Source: Narthecium ossifragum (Eukaryota > Streptophyta > Magnoliopsida > Dioscoreales > Nartheciaceae). Taken from it: a stretch of 64,000 nucleotides of DNA. The position numbers and the translations under genes are program-made. The notes beneath the pieces were generated by a model. It was not told where the DNA came from. It searched no databases and was given only the letters and a program-made list of their open reading frames with translations. The stretch lies in assembly GCA_963920575.1 (NCBI GenBank), contig OY986972.1:11110010-11174009 (forward strand). Reading direction: 5' to 3'. Of the stretch, positions 33,181 to 45,313 are shown in pieces (the stretch's first letter is position 1; each line of letters opens with the position of its first letter).

Positions 33181-35411
33181 TGTTGACACCAATTTTGGCT
33201 AGACCAAAAGGTCACAATATTTAACCATATAGCGCATGCCTTCGGTTTGTCTGAGCCAAAACAACATTAGATAGACTCAAATAAGCTTAAAACATATTTA
33301 AAATGCCCCATGAACACTTTTCCTAATTTTTGACAGCATCCGGGGGGCATTTGGGTAATTTCACTCGCCCAAGGGCATATTGGGAATTTGGGACAAAATA
33401 CATGCATGGATTTCCTATTACAATATACAGTGACCCTATATGGTTATGACGGCACCCTAAATAAGCTATATTGATGTAGGGTATTGTGGTAATTTTAACA
33501 CACAAGGAGACATGGTAGAGACTCGGATAAAAAATATGCATAATTAGATTCCCTAATTATGTTCCCATTGACCTAACTCGGTTATGATGGCATCCTACAT
33601 GAACCAAGGATATGAAGAGGTATTTTGGCAATTTCAACCCGCTTACATCAGCCATTAGACAGTTTCCTACATAAACCAGAAAATATATGGGTATAGTCCA
33701 AGTTGTCGATCATAACAGCATTTTGGTCATTTCCACCTCTGGGGAGATAATTATACAAAATTTACACATATTAATCCTTCAAGGTCCCGTCCACCTTAGG
33801 GGTATATTTTCATCCAAATATATATAGACATTGTATGAACCAAATTCGAAAGGATAGGTTGGTCATTTAGCCCGGAAGGGTATTTTGTCATTCTACTGCA
33901 ACCTTTAACCCTAGGAGTATCTTGGTCGATTTACACCCTCAGGGATGTAGTTGTCTGAAATCTGACCTTTCCACCCTCCAAAATATTTCGGTCCAAGATA
34001 TATGACCGCTAAGAAGGTAATTTGGTATAATTCCTGTCAATATTCAGAATTTAAATAAACATTATGTACATGAGTAAATATTCACAAATGTCTTAAAGCT
34101 GGACAAATATTCAAATAATTTAAATTTAAATGGATGTGGAAAAAATGTCCAAATTATGACAGATTTGAAAATTCGAATATCACTTTTGAATTTCAAAAGA
34201 AAATCCGTCGGAACATATCTATCCTCATGCCATATAAAATCAGCCACCTCCAATTATAGTTGGGTTGCACGGTCAGTCATCCTTATACGTCCCATACCAT
34301 ATAAAAATAAAATCAGCATCATCAATCACAGTTGGGCAGCATGGCTAGCTATCCTTATATAAAAGGATTAGCATCCTGTAATGTAATCAACACCCCTTCG
34401 ATTAGGAAACCATGATCCCATTGCATATAATCACATGCACTTCTCATGCCTATAAATAGAGGAGGTGTGGGGTGAGAAGGGAGAGGCGTGAAGGCTCTTG
34501 GAAGCGCTGGGAGGTTGCGAGGGACGCCCGGAGAGAGACGGCGAGGTCCTGCTGAGACGCTCACGTCGAAGACGCAAAGAGCTTGGAGGCTTGAAGACTG
34601 AGAGGTCCTATTAATGCTTCAAAGTTGTGCAGCATCGGATGATGCCGAATTCGCTGATGTAGTCGGAACCCATCCAGAGCTCAAGTCGTTGGGTTGCTGT
34701 CGCAAGAAGCTTTGCCGGTCCAGCAGCGCAAGCTCCATCCCCTCCACTCGCCTGCTCGGCCCATATCTCTAGCAAGGTGCTCCAGCCAGCTTCCTCGACA
34801 GTGACGGAGATCGGATCTATGCACTCTCTCGTCTCCAGTGGCTTCAAAGGGCGATGCTTCCCCTGTTCTAGCCGACGCCTCCCAATCTCCTCGACGGTGC
34901 AGCGACACAGGGGCTCAAATCCACTCTGAAGAACATCCGACATCGTCTTCCCAAGTCCAATCCGGCGACGCAAGCTCCATCCCCTACCGCTCTCCACACG
35001 TCCTCTGTTCCAGCGACGCTTCCCCTGTTCTAGCCTACGCATCCTTGGCCCCAATTGGCGTCGGAGATCGGATCTCCTTGGACGGCATTCCCTAATACTC
35101 GGGTGACAACTTCCGCAACCTTAGTGGACTCGAAGCCCCGGTGACAAAGGTCGAACGACATCCTGCATGGCGGTGAAGGTGGTAGTCCAAGACCTCACAT
35201 CATTCTTTTTTTATTATTATTATATAGAAAAATGTTTATTTTATTGATCTAGAATCGGAGGTGTTCCCTACGGTGATGTAAATGATGGATTTGCTGACTT
35301 TGCGATCCAGGGGTGTGGTGCCTTTAATTTCCTTAAACGAAATTAAAAATGATTTGCTCGAAAATAAAATAGAATCTCATCCCAATGAGATCGACGTTTT
35401 ATCCACGAACA
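33181..35411 (+). mobile_element. 5' LTR of a Tat/Ogre-like element
   Basis: It starts TGTTGACACC, typical of Tat-lineage LTRs, at the exact point where PMD copy 2 stops, and ends CACGAACA before a primer-binding site. Its length is about 2.23 kb. A TATA box (TATAAATAGA) is at 34,451-34,460, followed by a GC-richer transcribed part. The U3 part (33,330-34,030) repeats the phrase GGTATTTTGGTCATTT in many variants. The matching 3' LTR would lie beyond the right edge because a later element is inserted at 52,981. Confidence 0.75.
34451..34460 (+). promoter_or_regulatory. TATA box in the Tat 5' LTR
   Basis: CCTATAAATAGAGG, the best core promoter match in the LTR. Transcription should start about 30 bp downstream. 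Confidence 0.65.
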
Positions 35412-35416
35412 AAATC

Positions 35417-35433
35417 TGGCAAGCCCGGTGGGG
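35417..35433 (+). promoter_or_regulatory. Primer-binding site of the Tat element
   Basis: TGGCAAGCCCGGTGGGG lies five bases after the LTR end. It has the TGGC-x-CGCC-GTGGG pattern often seen after Tat LTRs; the matching tRNA was not identified. Confidence 0.5.
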
Positions 35434-35539
35434 GAACACCTTACCTCCCATCTCTAGATCCGATCAAAAAAAAAATGATGATGGAAAAAACAAATCATCA
35501 AAATCAAAATCAAAATACATATTTACAACTACATCTTGA

Positions 35540-37060
35540 CAACTCTTACTTCTTAAATGAAGGGTATGGCACAAGCGACTTTGGAAGCGTTTGTCACTAT
35601 TTGTTTCGGCAACCTCTCGTTTGACATCCCGATTGGAAACGATGCCATTCCGATGCCGACAACGCCATCAAAGTTTCCTTCACCACTGCAGAAGCAACTA
35701 CCTCCGATGCACAAGCAACGACCATCGTAGGACCTCATGAGGAGATGGTGACTCGCCAAGATGGGCTCCGAGCTCATCGAAGGAAGCATAACGATGAAGC
35801 TCCCTCAGTTGAGCCTGGCGAAAACAAGATAATTGCAAATGGACCTTGTGTTTACCCAGGAGCAACTAAAGACATCAAACCAAACACGTCGGCGCCGTCA
35901 AACGGTTCGAGCCACCAAGTGAAGTTGAAGACTCCCCAAAACTGTCCAGGTGTCGGGGGCTCCTCAGCCGGATCTCACACCCATTAAGCCGAGAGTGCCG
36001 AAGTTCCAACGAGCAAGCCGCGCACACACTCAGTGGCAGCCAGACAATCAAAGACGCTTGTTTCGCAGAGGCAGCTGGGGGCAGTCATTCGCGTTGAACC
36101 AGTTCCAACCGATGACGATGACTTTACTCTCGTTACTTCCAAGAGAAGGCCCATGGTGGCCGAGAGAACTTCTGCAACCCAGACGATCTTTGTACTATGG
36201 GCCGAAGATCCGAAAGGTAAAATCAAAATAATCTATCCGTCTGTTGCAAAAACACCGGTGACCCCTAAGGTTGACTATGAAACCCCTTACGAGGTGTACC
36301 CCGACAAACCTTGGATCGGCCTCCACACGACAGGAAATGATGAGGCGTCGCTCCACGTTCGGTCCTGCTATGTTCAGTTACTCCGAACGGAGTATGAACG
36401 CCAACGAAGGAATGCGAAGCCCAAACACGCAACCCATCAGAATTACATCGAAGATATGCGAGTAGCCTACACATTCTACATCACCCAGGAGCTTTAGAGT
36501 CTTCAAAGCGAAGAAAACTCTGATGTAGGCGACGCCAACACCCTTCACTTCAATGACAACCATTTCCAGCCTGAGGAGAGCTACGACCAACCACAATTCA
36601 CCCATATCCCTGTCAACGCAGAGAAGCCCGTCTAAAAGAGAAAGAACACGAAGTCAAAAGCGGTTGCGCATCGTCCTCCGTTTCAAGCTAGGGGCTAAAG
36701 TCGTCCTTATTATGGGGTATCTCTCAAGACCAATTCATCCGAGGCTTCACCATGGATAAGTCCAAACACAAAGGGGGTCCTTCGAGAGAATGAATTTGAC
36801 ATCATTGCAGCGATGCCCATTGGACTTCAAGATGACGAGATGTCCACTTTGACTAATACGTCTTCAAATGTTCTGCCGAAAAGACGAAGGAAGAAAGCCG
36901 CCGTCGAAGAACCTCAAAAATGCCCCATCGTCAACTTTCCTCCAAACCGTCCACGGACTAGAAGCATTACCCGCTCCCTTGGCAGTAAAGACGTGGCTTC
37001 CAAGGCATCATACAAATGCCAATTTCCTACTCTCTTTGAGTCCCCAGTGAACGAGTAACC
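35540..37060 (+). pseudogene. Leader/extra coding region upstream of gag
   Basis: Several overlapping broken frames precede the recognisable gag. The longest (36,033-36,497, 154 codons) reads VIRVEPVPTDDDDFTLVTSK, DYETPYEVYPDKPWIGLHTT and ends YTFYITQEL. The next (36,813-37,058) has basic clusters (PKRRRKKAA) and NFPPNRPRTRSITRSLG. I do not recognise a domain. Ogre-type Tat elements often carry an extra ORF before gag; this could be its remnant or the N-terminal part of gag. Confidence 0.45.
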
Positions 37061-37076
37061 CACAAGCAGATCCCCT

Positions 37077-37591
37077 TCTCCTGAGCGCTATCATGTCTTT
37101 GCTACCACAGTCGAAGAGGAGTTGGAGCAATTGAGGAACGTGCTACAACTAAAGGATGCCAAGATAGCCAGCCTCAAGGCTCAAGTGCCTCCTAAAAATA
37201 ATTCACATGCTGAAAATAATTCTCATGCGAATAGGCCACCTAATATGGTACCTCTCGACACTATACAGAAATTGGTCGCTGAAAGTGTGAGGGCCTTCGA
37301 CATGCAAAACCAGTATGCCACGAGGCCAGGATATATGAAGCCATACCTTGCTGAGATAGACATGGTCCCATACCCGACAAACTATTGGCAACCTCCGTTC
37401 ACCAGCTTTAACGGGAGCGGTTCCCGCATGAGCACATTGCTCATTTCCTAGCGGCTTGCTAGGACACGGCTCATAATGGTGCGCTGTTACTACGTCAGTT
37501 CGTCCAAACCCTCTCTGGACCAACATTTACTTGGTACAACAAGCTACTTCCAGGTTCTATCACCTCATGGGAACAAATATAGGAGGCATTT
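37077..37591 (+). pseudogene. Tat/Ogre gag, first part
   Basis: It shows a coiled coil (EEELEQLRNVLQLKDAKIAS), then KPYLAEIDMVPYPTN, a frameshift near 37,422, then EHIAHFLAAC, FVQTLSGPTFTWYNKLLPGS and SWEQI-EAF, the standard retrotransposon gag core. TAG stops replace codons near 37,450 and 37,580. The gag is cut at 37,591 by a solo LTR and continues at 39,676. Confidence 0.8.
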
Positions 37592-39675
37592 TGTGAGGAC
37601 CTATCCCTCTACCCCTGTGGCTCGTTGTAGACCGCAAGGGCAATTTGGTAAATTGCCCCTTGTCGGTTTGTTCCACACCCGAGTGTGCACACACTGACCA
37701 TGTTTGTGTTAGTGTTTGATTAGAACGGTAAGGTGGACCAGGGATTGAAAGATCCGGGTTTAGGCTTGTGTTTTAGCCCAAGTCTAGCTTTCTGCACCTA
37801 AAGGATCGATCTTTCCTTACTAGAAGATCGATCTTTCCTTGCTAGAAGATCGATCTTTTCATGCCAGAAAGTCAAGGTCGGTTCGTTTGTCTATAAAATG
37901 GATGTAACCTTCTTCCTTGAATCCTTTTGAAATCCGCCATTCTTGAGCTCAGATTCGGCTGGATTTTGGAGAGATTGAGGACGATCCAAGGCTTAGCAGC
38001 TGGGATTGAAGCAGCTCTTGCCTAGGTAAGGATTCCTACCTACTTTTTTTTTCGATTTTTCAGAGTTTGAGTTGATTGTGATTTGTTTTGCTTATATCTT
38101 GCTCCATGTTTGTTAGTTTGTAGCATGCTTACCGGTTTTAGATTCGTGGTCCTTCGTGCTACCAGATCCCAAGGTTTTGTGGGATTTGGTAGAGTTTTCC
38201 GATGGTATTTCTCGCCGAATGTTCGCCGGAGAACTCAGCAAGATCGATCCTTCATTGTTGGTCATGCTGAGCCCGAGCACGATCGATCATCTGGTGAAGA
38301 TGATTGATGTTTGTTCTAGGGTAGCATGGATCCCCGTTGTCGCGAGGATGATCGATCTTCCTGGGAGGAAGGATCGATCTTCCTTGGTGCGACAAGGAGG
38401 ATGCCCTCTGTCGCGAGGATCATCGATCTTCCTGGGAGGAAGGATCGATCTCCTTTGGCTCGACAGGAAGGGGGGTTCTCTGTTACTTGGAAGATCTTTT
38501 GGTGGCAGAGAGGAGTTTTCATTGGCTTTGCCCGCGGGCCTTGATCTGTGTAATTTGCCTTCTGTTGTTTACGGGGCTGCTTCCCGATGCAGGTTGCTGG
38601 TGAATTGACTGGCAGTTGGTGGTGTACCACTGCAGCATATCCAGACCTTAAATATATGTTCACCACCCGGGGGCCGACAGGATGCCGAGCCCAGACCTTG
38701 TTATGCTATCATCGCATATTGCTGCATGCTTAACTGTTGTTTATGCGTATGTTCATCGCATGCATCCTTGTTGTGCATTAGTTACATAAGGTTAGGGCGT
38801 GGACGATCTGTGGGTCGCCGTTCTGAGGCTGGAAGCTCGGATTTAGCCCTAGGACCGGGGTCGGATAGTTTGGACCAAATTTGAATTGCAGTGTACAGTC
38901 GAAATCGATGATAGGCCTAGATGACTCGCACACCTGTGGATTGATGATTGTAGAGGTCGTGTCGATCTCTAGTTGAGTTCTGAGGTGTAGTCGGTGTCCA
39001 GCTATGACGACTCTTGAGTAGAGGGAGTGCCTACTCAGCGGTGCCATTTCCCGCCAGCAGTGCCGGTTTCCTTCTTGTGAGTCAGCATTGTCGGTTCCTA
39101 TTTACTGAGCGTGACCCATCATGTGACCAGTTCTTCTGGAAGATCATGATCGTGGACCTCAGGGACACGTGATGGGGTTATGGGGCCCCCTTGTACACAT
39201 AGGCTTTACTAGAGGGCGACATTGTTGCGTTTTCCTCTTCCTTCTATGTGTCGTAGTGCAGTTTCCCTGTTGAGCTTAGTTGCTCACTCCTACCCAGGCT
39301 GCGTTTTGTAGGTGCAGGCGTTAGCTCCTCTTTGGTGGCCTCTACCGGGCAGTTGGTCGACGGTGCGGTGGTGCCAGGCAGAGTTTGAGGAGTGGTGGTC
39401 CTTTATTGCTTTAAACTCTTTGTTAGTTAGTCTCCTACGGAAGTATTTATATGTTGTATTTGAATCTTCCCCTCTCTGAGGATATGTATATTAAACTTGG
39501 GTTTTGTAATCTGTGGTTTGAGGCTTCTGTAAATTTATAATTTTTAATTTGAGGGTGTTTTGATGAATTGTTAGGGAGACCAATAAGTTAGAGGGAACCC
39601 TAACCAAATTTTTCGCGTTTCGTTAGGTTTCGGTTCGCGTCGCCCGGCCCGGTTGGGCTTTCGCGGGGCACGACA
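37592..39675 (+). mobile_element. Solo LTR, Tekay-like copy D, in gag
   Basis: It starts TGTGAGGACC and ends GGGGCACGACA, 2,084 bp. The flanks CATTT (37,587-37,591) and TATTT (39,676-39,680) are a 5-bp duplication with one C-to-T change; removing the LTR restores the gag motif EAFLQRFYITQ. A TATA box (CTATAAAATG) is at 37,891-37,900. Just upstream (37,800-37,862) three 23-bp units each carry AGATCGATCT; a second cluster is at about 38,238-38,470. Confidence 0.9.
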
Positions 39676-40560
39676 TATTTCTTCAAAGGTTCTATATCAC
39701 CCAAAGAAGCTTAGGGATTACGGAGCTCACCCAAACCGAACAGATTCAACACGAGAAAGCTGCGGACTTCCTCAACAGATGGAGGAACTTAATCATCCAC
39801 TGCTCGCAGCCCATCACAGAAGTAGAAGCTGTACGGATGTGTATGAACAACCTGCGTCCGGAGATGGCACTCTTCTTGCAAGGCATCCGTCCACTCTCCA
39901 TCGAGGAGTTGGCCTCTAAAGCCACAGATATCGAAAACTATCTGCACTATATAGCCAGAAAAAATCATACAACAGATGGAGTCATCGATCGTGCCAAGAA
40001 AGATAAAGCTCCACTAGAGGAAAAGGCAGTGTTGCATACCTCAACAACACAGGCGCCTAAACCAAAGGAGACTTATGTTCCTAGAGAACAATTTCGGCCC
40101 AGAGATGGCTCGTCGGAACCAACACAGCGGCGGATAAAGACTCTTACGGAGAGGATAGAAAGGGAGTACTCCTTCCCCCGAGAAGAGGTCTTTGACATCT
40201 TCAGAGGCTTGGTGGATCTCGGACTTCTAGAGCTCCCGGAGCCACGACACCCTGAAGAAGCAAATAAGGTGGACGAACCTAAGTATTGCCACTACCATAG
40301 AATACTGTGACACACCCTTCAAGACTACTCCGTCCTCAAGGACAAGATCCAGAAGCTGATCGACGAAGGAGTCATGGATGTTGGGTTCCTAAAAAAGCTT
40401 AAAGAAGAGAAAATGACAGAGTCGACGCACATGATCACCACTATGGTCGGATCTGGATCCTTACACGAAGAGTACACACCTGCGACACTTTCTTATAAGG
40501 AAATGGAGTGTTTCCCTCAAATACCTCCTTCGTCGAGGGAAGCCCTTTGCCTACCTTAGG
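39676..40560 (+). pseudogene. Tat/Ogre gag, second part
   Basis: It continues the capsid (RFYITQRSLGITELTQTEQ, FLNRWRNLIIHCSQP, MALFLQGIRPLSIEELASKA). A linker with RIERVEYSF-like sequence and the zinc-knuckle-like KYCHYHRIL...HTLQDYSVLKDKI follow. A TGA at 40,308-40,310 falls inside that motif. Two copies of a 36-bp segment starting TCGAGGGAAGCCC lie at about 40,534 and 40,628. The protein would package element RNA; this copy is broken. Confidence 0.8.
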
Positions 40561-40679
40561 AGAATTGAGAATAGATATATGTCTATTTTTCCTCCGGAGA
40601 GATATGTAGCTCCTATCTTGGTACCCGTCGAGGGAAGCCCTTTGCCTACCTTAGGAGAATTGTTCCGCTCTGACTCGGA

Positions 40680-42349
40680 TGATGAAGATTCCTAGTCCGA
40701 CATGGAGCCGAGTTATGATCGCTTCTGGAAGACGTACTTCAACAAGAGACAGAATAAGAAGCAAGCCTTCAACCAAAGGATTAAGGCTACCAAATATAAC
40801 CCTCCAAGACCTCCGCTTCCCCGAGATTGGCAGCCAAGGCCGAAGCGACATAGATCTCCGAAGTATAAGATCTTGACAAAGGTGATGAACCCTGAAGAGA
40901 TAGAAGGGTTCATTCACCAAGTCTCCACAGATCTCCAAGCTAGGAAGCCACATGTGCTGCAAAGTAATATCCCTTGGGACAACGAGGATTACTCTTGCTT
41001 CACCATAGGAGTTTTGAAGGATGATGATGAGTCCCTCTGCTTCCCAGAAGAAGAGAAGGCCGAAGTCCATGAGATCGTCACTCGCTCCGGGCTCCGACTT
41101 CCAGATTCCCAACCTTCACACCCAAGAGGAAAGGACCAAGAACCACAACAAGCAATACATGATGTAAACTCGAATGAGTCTGTCAAGTACAATGTGGTCT
41201 CTCATTTAAAGAAAATACCTGCATTGCTTAGCGTGTATGATTCTTTGTGTCTCTCACATTATTTTTCGTAGTTCTCTTATAACTGCATTATCGTTTTCTG
41301 ACGACTACCGGGTAGAAGTCCTCCAAACAAATGCCCCTATAGTCGAAAGTTTAAAAATAGAATTTTTCGATGACGACTTATTACTCGGTGCAAAACCCCA
41401 CAATAGGCCGTTATTAATGACCGGTGATATCGATGACATTCCTATGTCACGGGTAATGTTAGACTGTGGGTCAGCTATTAATCTTTTGCCACTCAAAACA
41501 CTTTGTGACATAGGATATGATATCGACGACTTCACATCAACTAACATAGTAGTCCAAGGCTTCAACCAAGCTGGGCAACATGTGCTAGGTTCCATATGTC
41601 TAGCACTAAAATTTCAAGACATGGCTATGAGTGTCATTTTCCATGTCATCGACGCTCGAACCTCTTATAATACACTCTTAGGGAGGCCTTGGCTCCATGA
41701 ATATAAGGTTGTTCCCTCAACACTCCATCAGTGTTTCAAGTATCAAATTCCCGAAGGCGATATCAAGAGGGTGTTCACCGACATGAAGCCATTCACACTA
41801 GGTGAAGCATTCTTCGTCGACGCCAAGTTCTATCTAGAACTGCCATTTAAGCTGAAGAAGCTTGACCCCACACCGTGTTCGGATATGGGCTTCACGGAAA
41901 TATTCACCATGGAAGTTCAGCAAGGGAAGAAGCCTTCACAAAAGAAGAAGACATATCGCTATGTTCCAAGCAGTCAAAGGAAGCTCGGAGACCCGATATT
42001 CACAGTTGTTGAAGAGAAACCTCCTAAATCCCTTCTTCAAGATTTCCCGGTGCCTCTCCCTAGGCTTTTTCCCTCCTACGTCAAGCCTCCCCCAAACAAT
42101 GGTAAAGCCCAGGTCAATGAAGGAATAGGCGGCGATGAAGGGAACATGAAGTACGGGAAAACTATCAAGTTCGTACAAGATTCCCCGATCATGTCAGATA
42201 CACATGTAACGAACACAAGGTTGCCCATATTGTTTTACGATCAAAAGCCGCTACATATGATGGCTCGCATGGGATATGACATCAATTTTGGTGAAGGTTT
42301 GTGTAGAGGTCGAGGCGAGAAACAACCCTTTGAAGATCTCTTGACATAA
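40680..42349 (+). pseudogene. Tat/Ogre gag-pro linker and aspartic protease
   Basis: The linker (40,702-41,271) has VTRSGLRLPDSQ and YNVVSHLKKIPALLSVYDSL. A frameshift near 41,262 leads into the protease frame 41,237-42,349 (370 codons): LLGAKPHNRPLLMTGDIDDI, the active-site motif MLDCGSAINLLPL, GFNQAGQHVLG and LLGRPWLHEYKVVPSTLHQC. The frame ends with a G-patch-like motif (MARMGYDINFGEGLCRGRG). All are standard for Tat-lineage proteases. The protease frame itself is long and open, so it decayed less than gag. Confidence 0.85.
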
Positions 42350-42565
42350 TCGCAAAAAGAGGCCATTCGTTACGGCGAAGACTTAACCTTTGACAGAACA
42401 GGGCTTGGATATGAGTTCCAAGTATACGCTACTTTCATAGAGGTCGTCGATCTCTAAGGAGCGCAGCCACATCTCGAAGATGGTCGTCAACCAACCGTAG
42501 ATGACTTAGAATAAATCAACCTGGGGGCAGAAGATGATCCTCGTCCAACATTCATCATCTCCCAC

Positions 42566-43830
42566 ATGACGCCATATGAAAAGAATCAATTCATTCTCTT
42601 TCTTCGACAAAATAGAGACGTGTTCGCTTGGAGCTATAAGGAGATGCCAGGTTTGGATGTTAACGTAGCCGTCCATTGTCTCACCATAGAAGAAGACGTC
42701 CGCCCCATCAAGCAGTCTCAGAGACGCTTTCAACCCGACTTATTTCCAAAAATCATCACTGAGGTCGACAAGCTTATCAATGCAGGTTTCATCCGGGAGG
42801 TGCAGTATCCAAAATGGCTCACAAACATTGTTCTTGTGAAAAAGAAGAATGGCCAACTTAGAATCTGCATAGACTTCATAGATCTAAATAAAGCATGTCC
42901 AAAAGACAACTTTCCACTATCCATTACTGAACTCATAGTCGACCTTGCGACCGGTCATGAGATTTTGTCCTTTATGGACGGGTACTCGGGGTACAACCAA
43001 ATAAAAATGACTCCCGAAGATGAAAAATTGATCGCTTTTCGCACACCGAAAGGCATATTCTGTTATACAGTAATGCCTTTCGGGTTGAATAACACTGGTG
43101 CGACTTATCAAAGAGCCATGACAGTCATCTTCAATGGCCTTCTTCATGACATCATGGAGTGCTATGTTGATGATTTAGTGGTGAAGACAAAGCATAGGAA
43201 AAATCACTTCAAACACCTCACTGAAGTCTTCGAAAGACTAAAGCGGTACAACCTAAAGATGAACCCAATGAAGTGCGCGTTCGGTGTCACATCCGGTAAG
43301 CTTCTTGGGTTCGTGGTTCGCAAACGAGGAATCGAAGTTGACCCTGCTAAAGCAAAAGCAATCTTGTTGATGCCTCCGCCTCGTAGCCTTCACGAGCTCA
43401 AGAGCCTACAAGGACGACTTGCTTACATACGAAGGTTCATCTCCAATTTGGCTGGCCGTTGCAAACCTTTTTCTCGTCTCATGAAGAAAGGAACGCCTTT
43501 CGAATGGGATAAATCTTGACAGAACGCTTTTGAAAGTATAAAAGAGTATCTCATTAACCCACCGGTTCTCGCCTCCCCTGTCAAAGGAAAGCCCTTGATT
43601 CTGTATACGGCAGCTCTGCCCGGATCGCTGGGAGCTTTGCTTGCACAACATGATGACGAAGGCAAGGACAGAGCCCTCTACTATCTTAGAAGAACCATGG
43701 TTGGAGCCGAGCATAATTATTCGAAGATGGAGAAAGTGTGCTTGTCATCGGTGTTCACGGCTCAGAAGCTTCGGCATTATCTTTTGGAGCAGCCTATACA
43801 GCTCATCTGCAAAGCAGATCCCTTGTGATA
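42566..43830 (+). pseudogene. Tat/Ogre reverse transcriptase and degenerate RNase H
   Basis: The open frame 42,566-43,519 carries all RT blocks: IKQSQRRFQPDLFPKI, GQLRICIDFIDLNKACPKDN, FMDGYSGYNQIKMTPEDE, MPFGLNNTGATYQRAM, the catalytic CYVDDLVVKT (near 43,163) and LQGRLAYIRRFISNLAG. A TGA at 43,517-43,519 interrupts the connection; the RNase H-like part follows (LYTAALPGSLGALLAQHDDE, ALYYLRRTMVGAEHNYSKME). In it the usual catalytic Asp near LYTAA is absent, as is normal for the first RNase H of Tat elements. The enzyme copies element RNA into DNA; this copy is defective. Confidence 0.88.
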
Positions 43831-44041
43831 TATTCTAAAAAAGTTGGTCCTTTCCGGACGGCTCGCAAAATGGGCAATGCTACTATCTCAGTTCGACATA
43901 ACGTACGTCCCACAAAAGGCTATCAAAGGGTAAGCCCTGGCAAATTTTCTCGCCGCTCACCCAGTCCTAAGGAATAGGACTGTAAAAGATGACTTACCAG
44001 ATGAAGAAGTATTTATCGCCGACATTCGACCACCCTGGTAA

Positions 44042-44440
44042 ATGTACTTTGACGGAGCATGCAGACATTCAGGAGCAGGGGCAGGAATAATTTTTGTCAC
44101 TCCGACGCAAGCCCTAATCCCGTATTCTTTTGCACTAACTTCAGCGTCATCCAACAACATGGCGGAGTATGAAGCCCTTGTTATCAGATTAAAGATAGAG
44201 CTGGAAATGGGGATGGACCTGCTCAACGTTTATGGAAACTCTCAACTCATCGTAAATCAACTCCTCGGCACCTATGCAATCAAGAAAGAGGAATTAATTC
44301 CTTATTTTCTCAAGGCAAAGGAGCTCACTGATTGCTTCTAGGAGTTGAAGATTCAACATGTTCTGCGATCCCAAAACCAAAGGGCAGACGAACTGGCCAG
44401 TTTTGCTGCAGCCATGGTTCTCTCACCCTCAGGAACATTA
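44042..44440 (+). pseudogene. Second (archaeal-type) RNase H of the Tat element
   Basis: A separate RNase H domain follows the first: MYFDGACRHSGAGAGI (first Asp), SNNMAEYEALVIRLKI (Glu), VYGNSQLIVNQLLGTY (third position, Asn where Asp is expected), then after a TAG at 44,339-44,341 QNQRADELASFAAAM (last Asp). Dual RNase H is a hallmark of the Tat lineage and the second domain normally supplies activity. Here a D-to-N change and stops on both sides make it inactive. Confidence 0.85.
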
Positions 44441-45313
44441 GAAGTAAGGGTCGAGGAGAGGCGAGTCCTCACTCCCCTACTGAAGAAGTTCCAAATAGAT
44501 ATATACCAACGTTCGTTAATGTCATCTCCACATCAGAAATACAAACAACTGACTGGAGAGCCCCCTTCCTTGATTATCTCATGTTCGTGATACTCCCTAC
44601 CAATCCCCAAGAGAGATTGAGGCTAAGGAGAAGGGTGAAAAAATACACTTGTGTCAATGACGCATTATACTGGAGGTCCTACGACGGACTCTTACTGAAG
44701 GTCCAAGAGGGCGGTGAATTGGACCCTTTTCGAAAAACTGGATTGATGGAAAATTCAAATAGAAAAAGATCTAACAGCTTGAATGCTTGTAAACGAAATG
44801 AAACTTAACTACAATAGCATGCAAGAATTAACTGAAGGAAGGGTTAGAGAGATAACACCGATTTATAGTGGTTCGACCCAACTCTTGGTCTACATCCACT
44901 TCTCTCAAGGCTCTCCTTGAGGTTCCACTACTTGCAAATCCTTTACAAGCTTTTCCTCTAAGCTTCTTGGTGCTTGGTGACCTTACAATCACAACCACTT
45001 GCTGTTGAACAACTCTCAAAGTACTTCTTCACACTTGAAGAAGGTTTACAAAGGTTTTAGCTCAAGGGAGAATAAGTAGAAATCTTTCCTAGAACTTGCT
45101 CAGATGATCTCAATAATAATGATAAAAGTTGTAGCAAGTTTACATGAAGGAACTACTTATACTTGGGCTTCAACCAGCTCATTTAGGAGCTCCAACGGCT
45201 CCCTGCAACTCTCCAACGGCTAGTTTTTTACTCTGCGCGCTGTTGGCGGTCGATCCATGCATCGTCCGTCAGGTATAAAAAACTCAGCCTTTTTGCTCGA
45301 CGGTCGATCCACG

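Noticed and set aside
33330..34030. CRISPR-like or regular satellite array
   Set aside because: The repeated phrases are short, degenerate and irregularly spaced, and the context is a plant LTR.
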